DNA of 64,000 bases from JAHEFT01 sp963700705. Lineage in GTDB: Bacteria; Pseudomonadota; Gammaproteobacteria; Xanthomonadales; SZUA-36. The notes under the pieces are model-generated. The model was given only the letters and a program-made list of their open reading frames with translations, ran no database searches and was not told where the DNA came from. Location of the stretch: assembly GCA_963700705.1 (NCBI GenBank), contig CAVOYQ010000007.1:184995-248994 (forward strand), in the 5' to 3' direction. Below, piece by piece: positions 54,068-63,260 of the stretch (the stretch's first letter is position 1; the number at the start of each line of letters is the position of its first letter). A program made the position numbers and the translations under genes.

Positions 54068-55024
54068 ATGGCAAGTGATCCCGACCCCATGTATGCGCTT
54101 GAAATCAATAATCTGAGAAAAACCTACAAGAACGGGGTAGAAGCCCTGAAAGGCGTTTCACTGACGGTCGAGGAGGGGGATTTCTTCGCCTTGCTCGGGC
54201 CCAACGGTGCTGGCAAGTCTACACTGATTGGCATCATTTCATCACTGGTCAACACGACCAGTGGCGAGACGCTCGTTTTCGGCACCAGCGTTCAGAAGGA
54301 GCGCTCGAAAGCCATGTCCTATATTGGACTCGTGCCCCAGGAACTGAATTTCAACCAATTCGAAAAACCCATGGAAATCGTGGTCAATCAGGCAGGTTTC
54401 TACGGTATTCCGCGCAAAATAGCCCTGGAGCGCGCCGAAAAATACCTGAAACAGCTGGATCTGTGGGACAAGGCGGAAAAGACGTCACGCACGCTGTCCG
54501 GCGGCATGAAACGCCGGCTGATGATTGCCCGGGCCATGGTCAACGAGCCCCGGCTGCTGATTCTGGACGAGCCGACTGCCGGCGTTGACATCGAGATCCG
54601 CCGTTCGATGTGGGAGTTCGTAAAAGAAATCAATCACAACGGCACGACGGTAATCCTGACCACGCATTACCTGGAGGAAGCGGAAAGCCTGTGCCGCAAC
54701 ATCGCCATTATCGATCATGGTGAAATCATCAAGAACACGGACATGAAGTCCTTGCTGGCGACACTCGATGTTGAAACTTTTGTGCTCGACTTACGCGAAT
54801 CCATCGATCACTGCCCGTCGGTGGAAGGCATGGTGATCGCCCGTCTCGACGACAGGACCCTGGAAGCCTCGTTACCAAAGCAGAAATCCCTCAACACCCT
54901 GTTTTCGGAGTTGGAGCGCCAGGGTATTCACGTGCTGAGTATGCGTAACAAGGCCAACCGGCTGGAAGAGCTGTTCATGGCGCTGGTGGACACGGGCCAG
55001 TCACGGGGAGGAAAAGCGGCATGA
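54068..55024 (+). CDS. yadG: ABC transporter ATP-binding protein (YadG-like)
   Basis: About 318 residues; ATG 54089 is an alternative start. Walker A ALLGPNGAGKSTLIGII, signature RTLSGGMKRRLMIARAMV, Walker B LLILDEPTAGVDIEI, H-loop VILTTHYLEEAE. Overlaps the permease gene by 4 bp. YadG/YadH is a conserved but uncharacterised ABC-2 export pair. Confidence 0.9.
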   Translation: MASDPDPMYALEINNLRKTYKNGVEALKGVSLTVEEGDFFALLGPNGAGKSTLIGIISSLVNTTSGETLVFGTSVQKERSKAMSYIGLVPQELNFNQFEKPMEIVVNQAGFYGIPRKIALERAEKYLKQLDLWDKAEKTSRTLSGGMKRRLMIARAMVNEPRLLILDEPTAGVDIEIRRSMWEFVKEINHNGTTVILTTHYLEEAESLCRNIAIIDHGEIIKNTDMKSLLATLDVETFVLDLRESIDHCPSVEGMVIARLDDRTLEASLPKQKSLNTLFSELERQGIHVLSMRNKANRLEELFMALVDTGQSRGGKAA

Positions 55025-55794
55025 GCAATAACCCGCTTTGGGTCGGTTATCAAACCATCGTCCGCAAGGAAATCACGCGAATTTTGCGGATCTGGGGCCA
55101 GACTATTGTTCCCCCTGCGATCACGATGACGCTTTACTTCATCATTTTCGGACAGTTGATCGGGCGCCGGATCGGCGAGATGGAAGGGTTCACGTACATG
55201 CAGTACATTGTGCCGGGCCTGATCATCATGTCAGTGATCACCAATTCCTACGGCAACATGGTTTCATCTTTTTTCGGCGCCAAATTCGGTAAACACATCG
55301 AGGAATTACTGATTTCACCGCTGCCCAACTGGGTGATCCTGGCGGGCTACGTCAGCGGGGCGCTGACCCGTGGCCTGATGGTCGGCGGAGTCGTCATGGC
55401 CGTTTCACTGTTCTTCACTCCGATGGAAATACGACACCCGCTGGTCATGTTATCCATTGTGCTCCTGACCGCGGTCGTTTTTGCACTGGCCGGCATGATC
55501 AACGCCATATTCGCGCAGAAATTCGATGATATCGCCATCATTCCCACGTTTGTGCTGGCGCCGTTGACTTACCTGGGAGGCGTTTTCTACTCGATCTCGC
55601 TTCTGCCGCCGTTCTGGCAGAAAGTTTCGGTGGTCAATCCGATACTCTACATGGTCAACGGGTTTCGGTACGGGATGCTCGGGGTGTCCGATGTCAGCCT
55701 GTTTCAGACCTATGGCGTCATCCTGGTTGCCGGCGTGATTCTGTTTACCTGGTGCCTTATTCTGCTCCACCGGGGAACCGGATTGAGAACCTGA
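55021..55794 (+). CDS. yadH: ABC-2 type permease (YadH-like)
   Basis: 257 residues with six membrane helices. Seen: TIVPPAITMTLYFIIFGQLIG, YMQYIVPGLIIMSVI and PTFVLAPLTYLGGVFYSI, the last a strong ABC-2 signature. Forms the export channel with the ATPase upstream. Confidence 0.9.
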   Translation: MSNNPLWVGYQTIVRKEITRILRIWGQTIVPPAITMTLYFIIFGQLIGRRIGEMEGFTYMQYIVPGLIIMSVITNSYGNMVSSFFGAKFGKHIEELLISPLPNWVILAGYVSGALTRGLMVGGVVMAVSLFFTPMEIRHPLVMLSIVLLTAVVFALAGMINAIFAQKFDDIAIIPTFVLAPLTYLGGVFYSISLLPPFWQKVSVVNPILYMVNGFRYGMLGVSDVSLFQTYGVILVAGVILFTWCLILLHRGTGLRT

Positions 55795-55901
55795 GGTCTA
55801 CCAGGCGCCGGTTAAGCCTTTTTTAGGTGCGTAAAAGCCGGTGTTCCTTTAAACTGACTCCTTGACAGGTTGACCCTTCAACCTCTTTTACAGGTACCCA
55901 A

Positions 55902-57071
55902 ATGTCACAATCAATGCAGGGGCGGGCAAATGATAATGCCCCGATCAACTGGGCCGTTACAGCGGTTCTCGGCCTGACTTTTCTCGTAGCCGTCACCGTC
56001 GTGCCCTGGTATGGCATCGTGCACGGATTCAGCGGCTGGGCATGGGCATTTTTCGCAATTTTCATTGTTCTTAACGGCATAGGGATCGGCAGCGGTTATC
56101 ACCGCCTGTGGTCTCACCGGACGTATGACGCCCACCCCATCCTGAAATGGTTTCTGGCCATAGTGGGCGGCATGTCGCTTCAGAACAGCATCATTGTCTG
56201 GTCTGCACGGCACCGCATTCATCACCGTGAAGTCGATGACAATGACAAGGATCCATACTCCATCGGGCGCGGATTCTGGTTTGCACACATCGGCTGGATG
56301 TTGAGGGACTATCCCAGCGGCGCAGTCGACTACAGCGTCGTTCGTGATCTCGAGAACGACCCGGTGGCTGCCTGGCAGCATCGTTGGTACTGGACCCTGG
56401 TATGGGCAACCAACCTGGCGCTGCCGCTGTTACTGGGCTGGATGACGGGTGACATGCTCGGGATGTTCCTGCTGGTCGGCATTGCGCGACTGGTTGTTAC
56501 CCATCACGTGACCTTTTTCATCAACTCGCTGGCCCACATGTGGGGCCGCCAGCCTTACACGGATGAAAATTCGGCCCGCGACCAGCATTTTCTTGCGTTG
56601 ATCACGTACGGCGAGGGCTACCACAATTATCATCACCTGTTCCAGAGCGACTACCGCTGTGGAATCCGCTGGTGGCACCTGGACATCAATAAGTGGTTCA
56701 TTTCCACCTGCGCCCTGCTGGGCCTGGTGAAAAACCGCAAGAGGGCGCCGGCTTTCAAGGTGATGCGCGCCAGGCTGAACATGGAATTCAAGGCGGCCCG
56801 GGAAAAGCTCGAACGGGAAGGCGTCAGTCCGCGCTGGCGGAAACAGCTGGAAACCGAGTATGCCCAGTTTGTCGACACCATCAAGGAATGGCAGCAGTTG
56901 CAGATGGAACGTGTTCAGGTGCAGATGGACCGGGTACAGGCGGGCAAGCAAAAGCTTGCGGAACGCATCGAGACCGAGACAGCGTCGTTCACCGCCCGCT
57001 ACCGCGAATTGGAAATCAGCCTGAAAATGCAGCACAAGCGCCTGGCGTTGCTTACTGCCCAGGTCATGTAA
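55902..57071 (+). CDS. Membrane acyl-CoA/acyl-lipid desaturase with C-terminal coiled coil
   Basis: 389 residues. The three histidine boxes of delta-9 type desaturases are intact: HRLWSH, HRIHH and HNYHH, between about four membrane helices (residues 15-65, 170-210). Introduces a double bond into fatty acyl chains using a di-iron centre. After residue ~270 comes a 115-residue charged, Gln/Glu/Arg-rich helix (ERVQVQMDRVQAGKQKLAER) not needed for catalysis and absent from minimal family members. Confidence 0.92.
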   Translation: MSQSMQGRANDNAPINWAVTAVLGLTFLVAVTVVPWYGIVHGFSGWAWAFFAIFIVLNGIGIGSGYHRLWSHRTYDAHPILKWFLAIVGGMSLQNSIIVWSARHRIHHREVDDNDKDPYSIGRGFWFAHIGWMLRDYPSGAVDYSVVRDLENDPVAAWQHRWYWTLVWATNLALPLLLGWMTGDMLGMFLLVGIARLVVTHHVTFFINSLAHMWGRQPYTDENSARDQHFLALITYGEGYHNYHHLFQSDYRCGIRWWHLDINKWFISTCALLGLVKNRKRAPAFKVMRARLNMEFKAAREKLEREGVSPRWRKQLETEYAQFVDTIKEWQQLQMERVQVQMDRVQAGKQKLAERIETETASFTARYRELEISLKMQHKRLALLTAQVM

Positions 57072-57072
57072 C

Positions 57073-57609
57073 GTAGGAGCGACCCACGGTCGCGAATGAG
57101 GGAGCCGGTTTAGCTGTAGGAGCGGATTGCAGGCGATGAAGACGGGACGGTTTGCCGCGGCAAAAAAGTCCTGTAGGAATGCGGTCATGCGCCGCGAATG
57201 TGCCAGAGCCGCAGATACTCAAGTACCGGCTTCTTCGGCTCAATGGTCCCTGCGGGACTCCCCTCGCGCAGCAAAAATCCTGACGGGCCGGCCTTACAGC
57301 ACTTAGCCCAGGCTACCCTCTCGACCGCTTCGCGGTCTCACCTTGTCCTGTGCTGGGCGGCCTCGATCGGGCCTCCCGCCCGATCGTCCCTGGATTTTCG
57401 CTGCACTCGGCATTTCGAGGCGAAGCCGATACTCGAGCATCTGCTGCTTTGACGCCACGAGCGAGACTTCTGCCCAAGGGCAACCGGCAGACGGGGTGTT
57501 TCCCAGTGACCTGCACATTCGCGGACGCACGACGGCATTCCAACAGGACTTCTTTGCCTGCGGCGAAAACGTCCTGTCTTCATCGCCTGTGCTAATCCGC
57601 TCCTACAGT
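57073..57609. repeat. Repeat cluster: REPs plus one copy of element B
   Basis: No gene in 538 bp. It starts with GTAGGAGCGACCCACGGTC and two more REP-like units (57116, 57171), then element B copy B3 (57201-57510) and a REP composite like that at 49909 ending GCTAATCCGCTCCTAC at 57604. B3 carries a segment absent from B2 (CCCAGGCTACCCTCTCGACC). ORFs within are not conserved. Confidence 0.85.
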
Positions 57610-58396
57610 TCAGATTCGGAAGAATCTCCGTGCGTTTTCAGTGGTTTGTGCAGCCAGGACCGCAGGATCTTCATCGCGTGCCTCGGCCACGGTATTCAGA
57701 ATCCAGGGCAGCCAGCGGGGTTCATTGCGGTGGCTCTTCACGCGTGGCCGCAGGTTTCTCGGCTTGAGGTAGGGCGAGTCCGTTTCGATCATCAGGCGGT
57801 TCGCGGGGATCTCTTTCAGGAAGTCCAGCATGTGGGTGCCGCGACGTTCGTCACAGATCCAGCCGGTGATACCGATATGGCAATCCAGGTCGAGGTAGTC
57901 GTGCAGTTCTTCGCGGCTCCCGGTAAAGCAGTGCACGACCACGTCGCTCAAGCCGGTCTCGAACCTCCCGCAGGATCGCGTGGAAGTCGTGGTGCGCGTC
58001 CCGCATATGCAGAAACAACGGCAGGCCGCTTTCCATCCCGATGTTCAGCTGCCTCTGAAAAACCTCGCATTGGACGTCGCGGGGTGAAAGATCACGAAAA
58101 TAGTCGAGGCCGGTTTCACCAACGGCCACCACTTCAGCCTCGGTGCTGAGTTGCTTCAGCAGGGCCTCGGTTTCGTCGTCAAATCCCGATGCCAGGTGGG
58201 GGTGAACGCCAGCCGTCGCGAAAAGCTCGCCCGGGTGCTGCCGGGCCAACTGAAGGGCGGTCCTGCTGCCTTCCTTGCTTGCGCCGGTGACTACCATCTG
58301 GACAACTCCAGCTTCGCGCGCCCGGGCCAGCACGTCCTCCCGGTCGCTGTCGAAGGAGTCATGTGCCAGGTTGCAGCCTATGTCGATCAGTTCCAT
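57610..58396 (-). CDS. tatD: TatD family metal-dependent DNase (one frame break at ~57950)
   Basis: About 261 residues from ATG 58396. Seen: MELIDIGCNLAHDSFDSD, VATAGVHPH-like FATAGVHPHLASG, AVGETGLDYFRD, VFQRQLNIGMESGLPLFLH, then after the break VVVHCFTGSREELHDYL, GITGWICDERRG, LMIETDSPYLKPRN. Metal-ligand His, Glu and Asp are all present. The break equals one extra base near 57950. Acts in DNA repair or turnover. Confidence 0.9.
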
Positions 58397-58473
58397 GGCG
58401 CGCATTCTATCGGATTTTGGCGCCGGAACCATGGGGTACTTGCCTTCCTGTCCGAAGTGGTCAGAATATCGTG

Positions 58474-59340
58474 ATGACTGTTCAGTGGAATGCTTACTGG
58501 CGCTTGATGCGCTTTGACAAGCCCATCGGCATACTGTTGCTGTTGTGGCCGACCTGGTGGGCCTTGCTGCTTGCCGGCGGAGGCTTGCCCGGTTTCCGGA
58601 ACGTGATGGTCTTTACCTGCGGGGTCGTCCTGATGCGCGCGGCGGGTTGCGTGATGAACGACATCGCCGACCGTAACTTCGATCCGCACGTGGAAAGAAC
58701 CCGTCAACGGCCGCTGGCGTCGGGTGAAATCAGCCTCAAACAGGCCGTTGGATTGTTCCTGGTCCTGATGATGCTGGCATTTCTGCTGGTGCTTCTGACC
58801 AACGGCTTGACCATCAAGCTGGCGTTTGTCGGCGCGGCCCTGGCGGCGTCTTATCCTTTTTTCAAGCGATTCACGCACCTGCCCCAGGTGGTGTTGGGAA
58901 TAGCATTCGGCTGGGGAATTCCAATGGCGTTCGCGGCTGAAAATGCGTCGGTGCCTCTGCTTGCCTGGGGCCTGTTGGCCATCAACACCATATGGTCGGT
59001 GATTTATGACACCCTTTACGCCATGGTGGATCGTGACGACGACCTCGCAGTGGGCATCAAGTCCACGGCCATCCTGTTCGGCCGGTTTGACATCCTGATC
59101 ACCGGTCTGCTGATGCTTTTCATGGTCATCCTGCTGACCGCCGTCGGGAAATGGTTTGGGCTGAACTGGCCATGGTTCGTGGCGACACTCCTGGTGGCCG
59201 GGCTTTTTGGCCGGCAGCTGGTCAGCATCCGGAATCGCGACCGGAGCGCCTGCTTCAGGGCATTTCTGGCCAATAATTGGGTTGGTTTTGCTTTGTTCCT
59301 CGGCGTACTCGGTCATTTCGCCGTTTCCGGAGTCTATTAA
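58474..59340 (+). CDS. ubiA: 4-hydroxybenzoate polyprenyltransferase
   Basis: 288 residues from ATG 58474. About eight membrane helices. Both Asp-rich prenyl-diphosphate motifs are present: MNDIADRNFD and YDTLYAMVDRDDD. RFDKPIGILLLLWPTWWAL is the family N-terminus. Attaches the polyprenyl tail in ubiquinone synthesis. Confidence 0.96.
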   Translation: MTVQWNAYWRLMRFDKPIGILLLLWPTWWALLLAGGGLPGFRNVMVFTCGVVLMRAAGCVMNDIADRNFDPHVERTRQRPLASGEISLKQAVGLFLVLMMLAFLLVLLTNGLTIKLAFVGAALAASYPFFKRFTHLPQVVLGIAFGWGIPMAFAAENASVPLLAWGLLAINTIWSVIYDTLYAMVDRDDDLAVGIKSTAILFGRFDILITGLLMLFMVILLTAVGKWFGLNWPWFVATLLVAGLFGRQLVSIRNRDRSACFRAFLANNWVGFALFLGVLGHFAVSGVY

Positions 59341-59358
59341 GGAACCTCAAGAGGTTCT

Positions 59359-60111
59359 TTAGCCGGGTTCCATGGTCCTGGCGGTAACCCACACGGAAAC
59401 GGTGCCTGCTCCCGCTTTTTTCAATGTCCTGGCGCATTCGGCCAGGGTTGCGCCGGTCGTCATGACATCATCGACCAGGGCCACGTGTTCGAATGAAGTT
59501 CGCCTGTCCCCGGGGATGCTGCAGGCAAAAGCCCCCTTGATGTTCTTTTTTCGGGTCAGGGCATCAAGCCCGGAATGGGCACGGGTGCGGCGCTGACGCC
59601 GCAATATCGATCCGTAAACCGGCAGTTCCAGTGCTTTTCCAACCTGCCGCGCGAGCAAATCCGCCTGGTTGAAAGCCCGGGAGATATGTCGCAACCGGTG
59701 CAGCGGCACCGGCACGATACAGCCGGGTAACATGCCGCGACGGCACTGGATGGCCCGGATCAATTCGCCGGAGAGAACCTGGCCGCTGGCAAGGCTTCGG
59801 CCAAACTTGAAACGGCAGACCAATTGATCGACCGGAAACCGGTAGGCCAGCGCTGTAATGGCGAAATCCCAGGGCGGTGGCTTGCGCAGGCAGTGGCCAC
59901 AAAACCGGTCAGCGTCGTGGGACAAGGGCAAACCGCATTGCAGGCAGCTGCGGCCGACTCGGGGCAGTTCCCCGGCGCATTCCCGGCAAAGATTGGAAGT
60001 TCCGCTGCCGCAGCCGCACATCAGGCAATGCCGCGGCAGAAGACCATTCAGTATTACCTGGGGCCAACTCTTAACCGCTGCCCCGATTTTCGCGAGGTGT
60101 CGTGTTGTCAT
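59359..60111 (-). CDS. comF: ComF family phosphoribosyltransferase-like protein
   Basis: 250 residues from ATG 60111. The N-terminal Zn ribbon has CLMCGCG, LCRECAGELP, CLQCGLPL and CGHCL. The PRTase part shows CIVPVPLHRLRHISRAFNQADLLA and VALVDDVMTTGATLAECA. Linked to DNA uptake (ComFC). Convergent with ubiA and divergent from bioC, as is common for comF-bioC pairs. Confidence 0.93.
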   Translation of the reverse strand: MTTRHLAKIGAAVKSWPQVILNGLLPRHCLMCGCGSGTSNLCRECAGELPRVGRSCLQCGLPLSHDADRFCGHCLRKPPPWDFAITALAYRFPVDQLVCRFKFGRSLASGQVLSGELIRAIQCRRGMLPGCIVPVPLHRLRHISRAFNQADLLARQVGKALELPVYGSILRRQRRTRAHSGLDALTRKKNIKGAFACSIPGDRRTSFEHVALVDDVMTTGATLAECARTLKKAGAGTVSVWVTARTMEPG

Positions 60112-60208
60112 TTCGTTTCCACGATACAAAAATAGCTGAATCACAGTGCCGTGAAAGCAGGAAACCCGTGCGATAATCTGTAGGAAATCCACTTTTCCGG
60201 AGTCTTTT

Positions 60209-61069
60209 TTGTCGAACCTGACCGCCATACGTGACACTTTTGAGCAGGTTGCGGACCAATACGATAAGCATGCCGCGCTGGAGCAGGAGGTAAGCCGGCG
60301 CCTGCTGGAAAAAGTCGCGTTCAGGCGGGTCTTGCCCGCGACAATCCTTGACCTCGGCTGCGGCACCGGTTTTGGAGCCGCAAAACTCAAGCAGGAATTC
60401 CGTAAAGCGCAGGTGATCGGCCTGGATACATCGATGGCCATGTTGTCCCGGCTGCGCGACCGTTCAGGCATGCTGAAGCCCTTGAAAGGCGTGTGCGGGG
60501 ATATCGGGGCGCTGCCGTTCGCTGGCGCGTCGGCCGATATGCTGTTTGCCAGCCTGTCCGGTTGCTGGTGCCCGGATCCGATGGCGATGTTTTCCGAATT
60601 CCGCCGGGTTCTCCGGCCGGACGGTATGCTTTTATTCAGTACTTTCGGGCCGGGATTGATGAAAGAACTCAGGATTGCCTGGTCAGGCGTGGATGCCGAG
60701 GTGGAATTGCCTGAATTTCCGGACCTGCTGGAAATCGGGAACGCCCTGGTTGCAGCAGGATTCAGGGAGCCGGTGATGGATATGGAGGTCATCACCCTCA
60801 GTTATCCGGACCTCAACGCGATGTTCCTGGAACTGGAAGCCACCGGGACTTTCCGGCTGGTACAGGGCTGGGATCGCCGGCATGGAGCCGGGCCTGAACT
60901 GGGACAGGCATTTGGCCCCTTGATGCAAGAGGGCAGGTATCCGCTCAGTTTCGAGATCATCTACGGGGTTGCTTTCGGACCCCGGGAAGGCCAGCCGATG
61001 AAAACGCCCGCCGGAGACGTGGTGACTTTCTCGGTGGACGCCCTTCGGCGGAGCCGTAAAGTCCGATAA
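60209..61069 (+). CDS. bioC: Malonyl-ACP O-methyltransferase
   Basis: 286 residues from TTG 60209, which follows CCGGAG. SAM motif ILDLGCGTGFGAAKL, QVIGLDTSMAML, and a BioC-like C-terminus (QGWDRRHG, SFEIIYGVAFG). Masks malonyl-ACP as a methyl ester to start biotin synthesis. Divergent from comF. Confidence 0.9.
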   Translation: MSNLTAIRDTFEQVADQYDKHAALEQEVSRRLLEKVAFRRVLPATILDLGCGTGFGAAKLKQEFRKAQVIGLDTSMAMLSRLRDRSGMLKPLKGVCGDIGALPFAGASADMLFASLSGCWCPDPMAMFSEFRRVLRPDGMLLFSTFGPGLMKELRIAWSGVDAEVELPEFPDLLEIGNALVAAGFREPVMDMEVITLSYPDLNAMFLELEATGTFRLVQGWDRRHGAGPELGQAFGPLMQEGRYPLSFEIIYGVAFGPREGQPMKTPAGDVVTFSVDALRRSRKVR

Positions 61070-61087
61070 AGTCCCGTAAGCGAGACT

Positions 61088-61117
61088 TTGCCAGAAACCG
61101 GTCGGCTGGGCTATGAT
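61088..61117 (+). promoter_or_regulatory. Promoter of the C-loop sRNA candidate
   Basis: -35 TTGCCA (61088-61093), 18-bp spacer, -10 TATGAT (61112-61117). Predicted start near 61124, just after the bioC stop. Confidence 0.6.
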
Positions 61118-61123
61118 GCATTA

Positions 61124-61274
61124 AAGGGCAAAAGTAAGTACCAATAAATTCAGGAATCGATCAAACCGGATATGCCGTCCCCCCTTACGGCGTGTTCGGT
61201 TCGAGACCGGTGTTCCCCTTGCACCGTTCTCACGAAAGGGCCGGCTGACCCCTTGCCGGCCCTTTCACCTTTTT
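61124..61274 (+). ncRNA. Candidate small RNA with three C-rich hairpin loops (sX13-like)
   Basis: About 150 nt with no ORF, between the convergent bioC and zapE. Hairpin 1: GCCGT-ccccccTT-ACGGC (61174-61191). Hairpin 2: CGGTG-ttccccttg-CACCG (61208-61226). Hairpin 3: AAAGGGCCGGC-tgacccctt-GCCGGCCCTTT (61235-61265), then T5. Each loop exposes CCCCUU or CCCCCUU, complementary to AAGGGG-type ribosome sites. The design recalls the Xanthomonas sRNA sX13, whose stem-loops carry C-rich loops. Confidence 0.62.
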
Positions 61275-61342
61275 AGAGAACCCCTTTTTAACTCAACACC
61301 GGCGTGACGGAATGTTTGCGGGATGCTTCCTGACGGGGTTTC

Positions 61343-62428
61343 CTAAGGCAGGTGCGGTCGCGCCAGGTAGTCTCGTGATTGCATCTCGATCAGGCGGCTG
61401 ACGGTTCTCTGGAACTCAAACTCGAGCTTTTGGCCTGAGTAAAGCTCGCGGATCGGCGCGTCAGCCGAAATCAGCAGCTTCACGTTCCGGTCATAGAACT
61501 CGTCCACCAGGTTGACGAATCGCCGCGCGGCATTGGAATCGTGCGGCCCGAGTCGCGGCATGTTACTCAACACGACCGTGTTGAAGGCACGTGCGATCTC
61601 GATGAAATCAATACTGCCACGGGGTTTGCCACACAGTTCATTGAATTCGAACCAGACGATGCCGTCGCCACGCCTGCGGGCATGAAAATTGCGGCCGTTG
61701 ATGTCGAGGTCACGGCTGAGTTCGCAGTCGGCAGTCATCCGGTTGAAACTCTCTGTCAGCACGCGATCGGCCGATTCATCCAGCGGAAAATGAAATATTT
61801 CCGATTGTTCCAGTATCCTCAGCCGGAAATCCGTGTCGCCGGACAGTTCGATCACCCGGGTATTATTTTTGATCAATTCGATGGCCGGCAGGAATTTTGC
61901 CCTCTGTAAACCGTCCGCGTACAAACCATCCGGCGCGATGTTCGAAGTCGTCACCAGCGTGACACCGTTGTGAAACAGGCCTTCAAGCAAACCGCCGAGC
62001 AACATCGCATCGGCAATATCGGAGACAAAAAACTCATCCAGGCAAAGAATGCTGCATTTTTTCGCCCAGTCGGCTGCGATGCGGGGCAGCGGATCACGAA
62101 CCTGTCCCAGTTCTGCGAGGCTGCGGTGAACCCGCTGCATGAACCGGTGAAAGTGAACCCGCTGTTTCTGTTCAACCGGCAGGTGCTCAAAAAACAGGTC
62201 CATCAACCAGGTTTTGCCACGCCCCACGCTGCCCCAGATATACAGACCGGGTATGGTTCCCTGCCCTGTCCTGCGGATTCGGTCCAGCAGCGTCGGGCGG
62301 CGCTGTCGTTGCAGCGTGTGCCACAAAGAGTCCAGCGCCTTTAAAACGGTTTCCTGTTCAGGGTCGGCAATGATCCCGCCCTGGCTGGCGAGGTTCCCGT
62401 ATTGGGTCAGCGGGGAAGGGTGGCGCAA
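61343..62428 (-). CDS. zapE: Cell division ATPase ZapE (AFG1-like)
   Basis: 361 residues. Walker A GLYIWGSVGRGKTWLMDLFF, Walker B ILCLDEFFVSDIADAM, then LVTTSNIAPDGLY and VVLSNMPRLGP, typical of ZapE. Interacts with FtsZ under stress in E. coli. Downstream of the hydrolase gene at 63138 in the same direction, 8 bp apart. Confidence 0.95.
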   Translation of the reverse strand: MRHPSPLTQYGNLASQGGIIADPEQETVLKALDSLWHTLQRQRRPTLLDRIRRTGQGTIPGLYIWGSVGRGKTWLMDLFFEHLPVEQKQRVHFHRFMQRVHRSLAELGQVRDPLPRIAADWAKKCSILCLDEFFVSDIADAMLLGGLLEGLFHNGVTLVTTSNIAPDGLYADGLQRAKFLPAIELIKNNTRVIELSGDTDFRLRILEQSEIFHFPLDESADRVLTESFNRMTADCELSRDLDINGRNFHARRRGDGIVWFEFNELCGKPRGSIDFIEIARAFNTVVLSNMPRLGPHDSNAARRFVNLVDEFYDRNVKLLISADAPIRELYSGQKLEFEFQRTVSRLIEMQSRDYLARPHLP

Positions 62429-62436
62429 AACGGGGC

Positions 62437-63138
62437 TTACGTGAAGTCCGTGCCGGCGGCGGTTTCCGGCAGCTGGCCACGCACGCCGTTCTTCAGCAGG
62501 CCACGCAAATCCATCAGGCGCCGGTGGAAGAAGTGATCTGCTTCCTTCATGACGACCAGGTCCGGGGGAGGCTTGAGGGAGTCAACCCACTGCCTGACCG
62601 CCTCGATGTTTACGACCTCGTCTTCGTCGCCCTGGATCACCAGCCAGGGACATTCCGGATGGTGGAGGCTGTCGAAAGGATAACGTTCAACCGGCGGCGC
62701 AATTGAAATGAGTTGCCCGGTTTTCAGGTTGAGCGCAGCCCTCAGCGCCACGAACGAACCAAAGGAAAAACCGCCCAGCCATAAGTCGTCGTCCGGACGT
62801 GTACGCCTCACCCACTCGGCCACGGCAAACAGATCATCGGTTTCACCGTAGCCGTCATCAAATTCGCCCTCACTCAATCCGGCGCCCCTGAAATTGAAGC
62901 GCACGGTGCGCAACCCCAGTTCGCGCATGGAGCGTTCCATGATGGTGACGACTTTGTTCCGCATGGATCCGCCGTGTAAGGGATGCGGGTGGCAAATGAT
63001 AATCGTGGCGGGGAATTCCACATCCGTTTCCGGAACATCCACGGCGCATTCGATCGCGCCGGCCGGGCCGCGTAGCAGGAATTCTACGTGTTCCGTTGGA
63101 AACTGCTCTGGTTGCTCGATTGTCAGGGCTTCTGTCAT
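62437..63138 (-). CDS. Alpha/beta hydrolase (KANL3/Tex30-like, dienelactone-hydrolase type)
   Basis: 233 residues. IIICHPHPLHGGSMRNKVV, RTVRFNFRGAGLSEGEFDDGYGE (in parts) and the nucleophile elbow LGGFSFGSFVALRAA are clear; GDEDEVV and EADHFFHRR give the acid and His. Substrate unknown. Likely cotranscribed with zapE. Confidence 0.88.
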   Translation of the reverse strand: MTEALTIEQPEQFPTEHVEFLLRGPAGAIECAVDVPETDVEFPATIIICHPHPLHGGSMRNKVVTIMERSMRELGLRTVRFNFRGAGLSEGEFDDGYGETDDLFAVAEWVRRTRPDDDLWLGGFSFGSFVALRAALNLKTGQLISIAPPVERYPFDSLHHPECPWLVIQGDEDEVVNIEAVRQWVDSLKPPPDLVVMKEADHFFHRRLMDLRGLLKNGVRGQLPETAAGTDFT

Positions 63139-63260
63139 GGCCTGGTAAATCGCCTCGCGGGAGTTGTCATGATAACGCAGACAGCACGTAACAGGCCAGA
63201 TGGATTCGTTTCTGGTACAGTTCTTTCATGCGCCGCCGCTACATTATTTGAGGCTCACGT

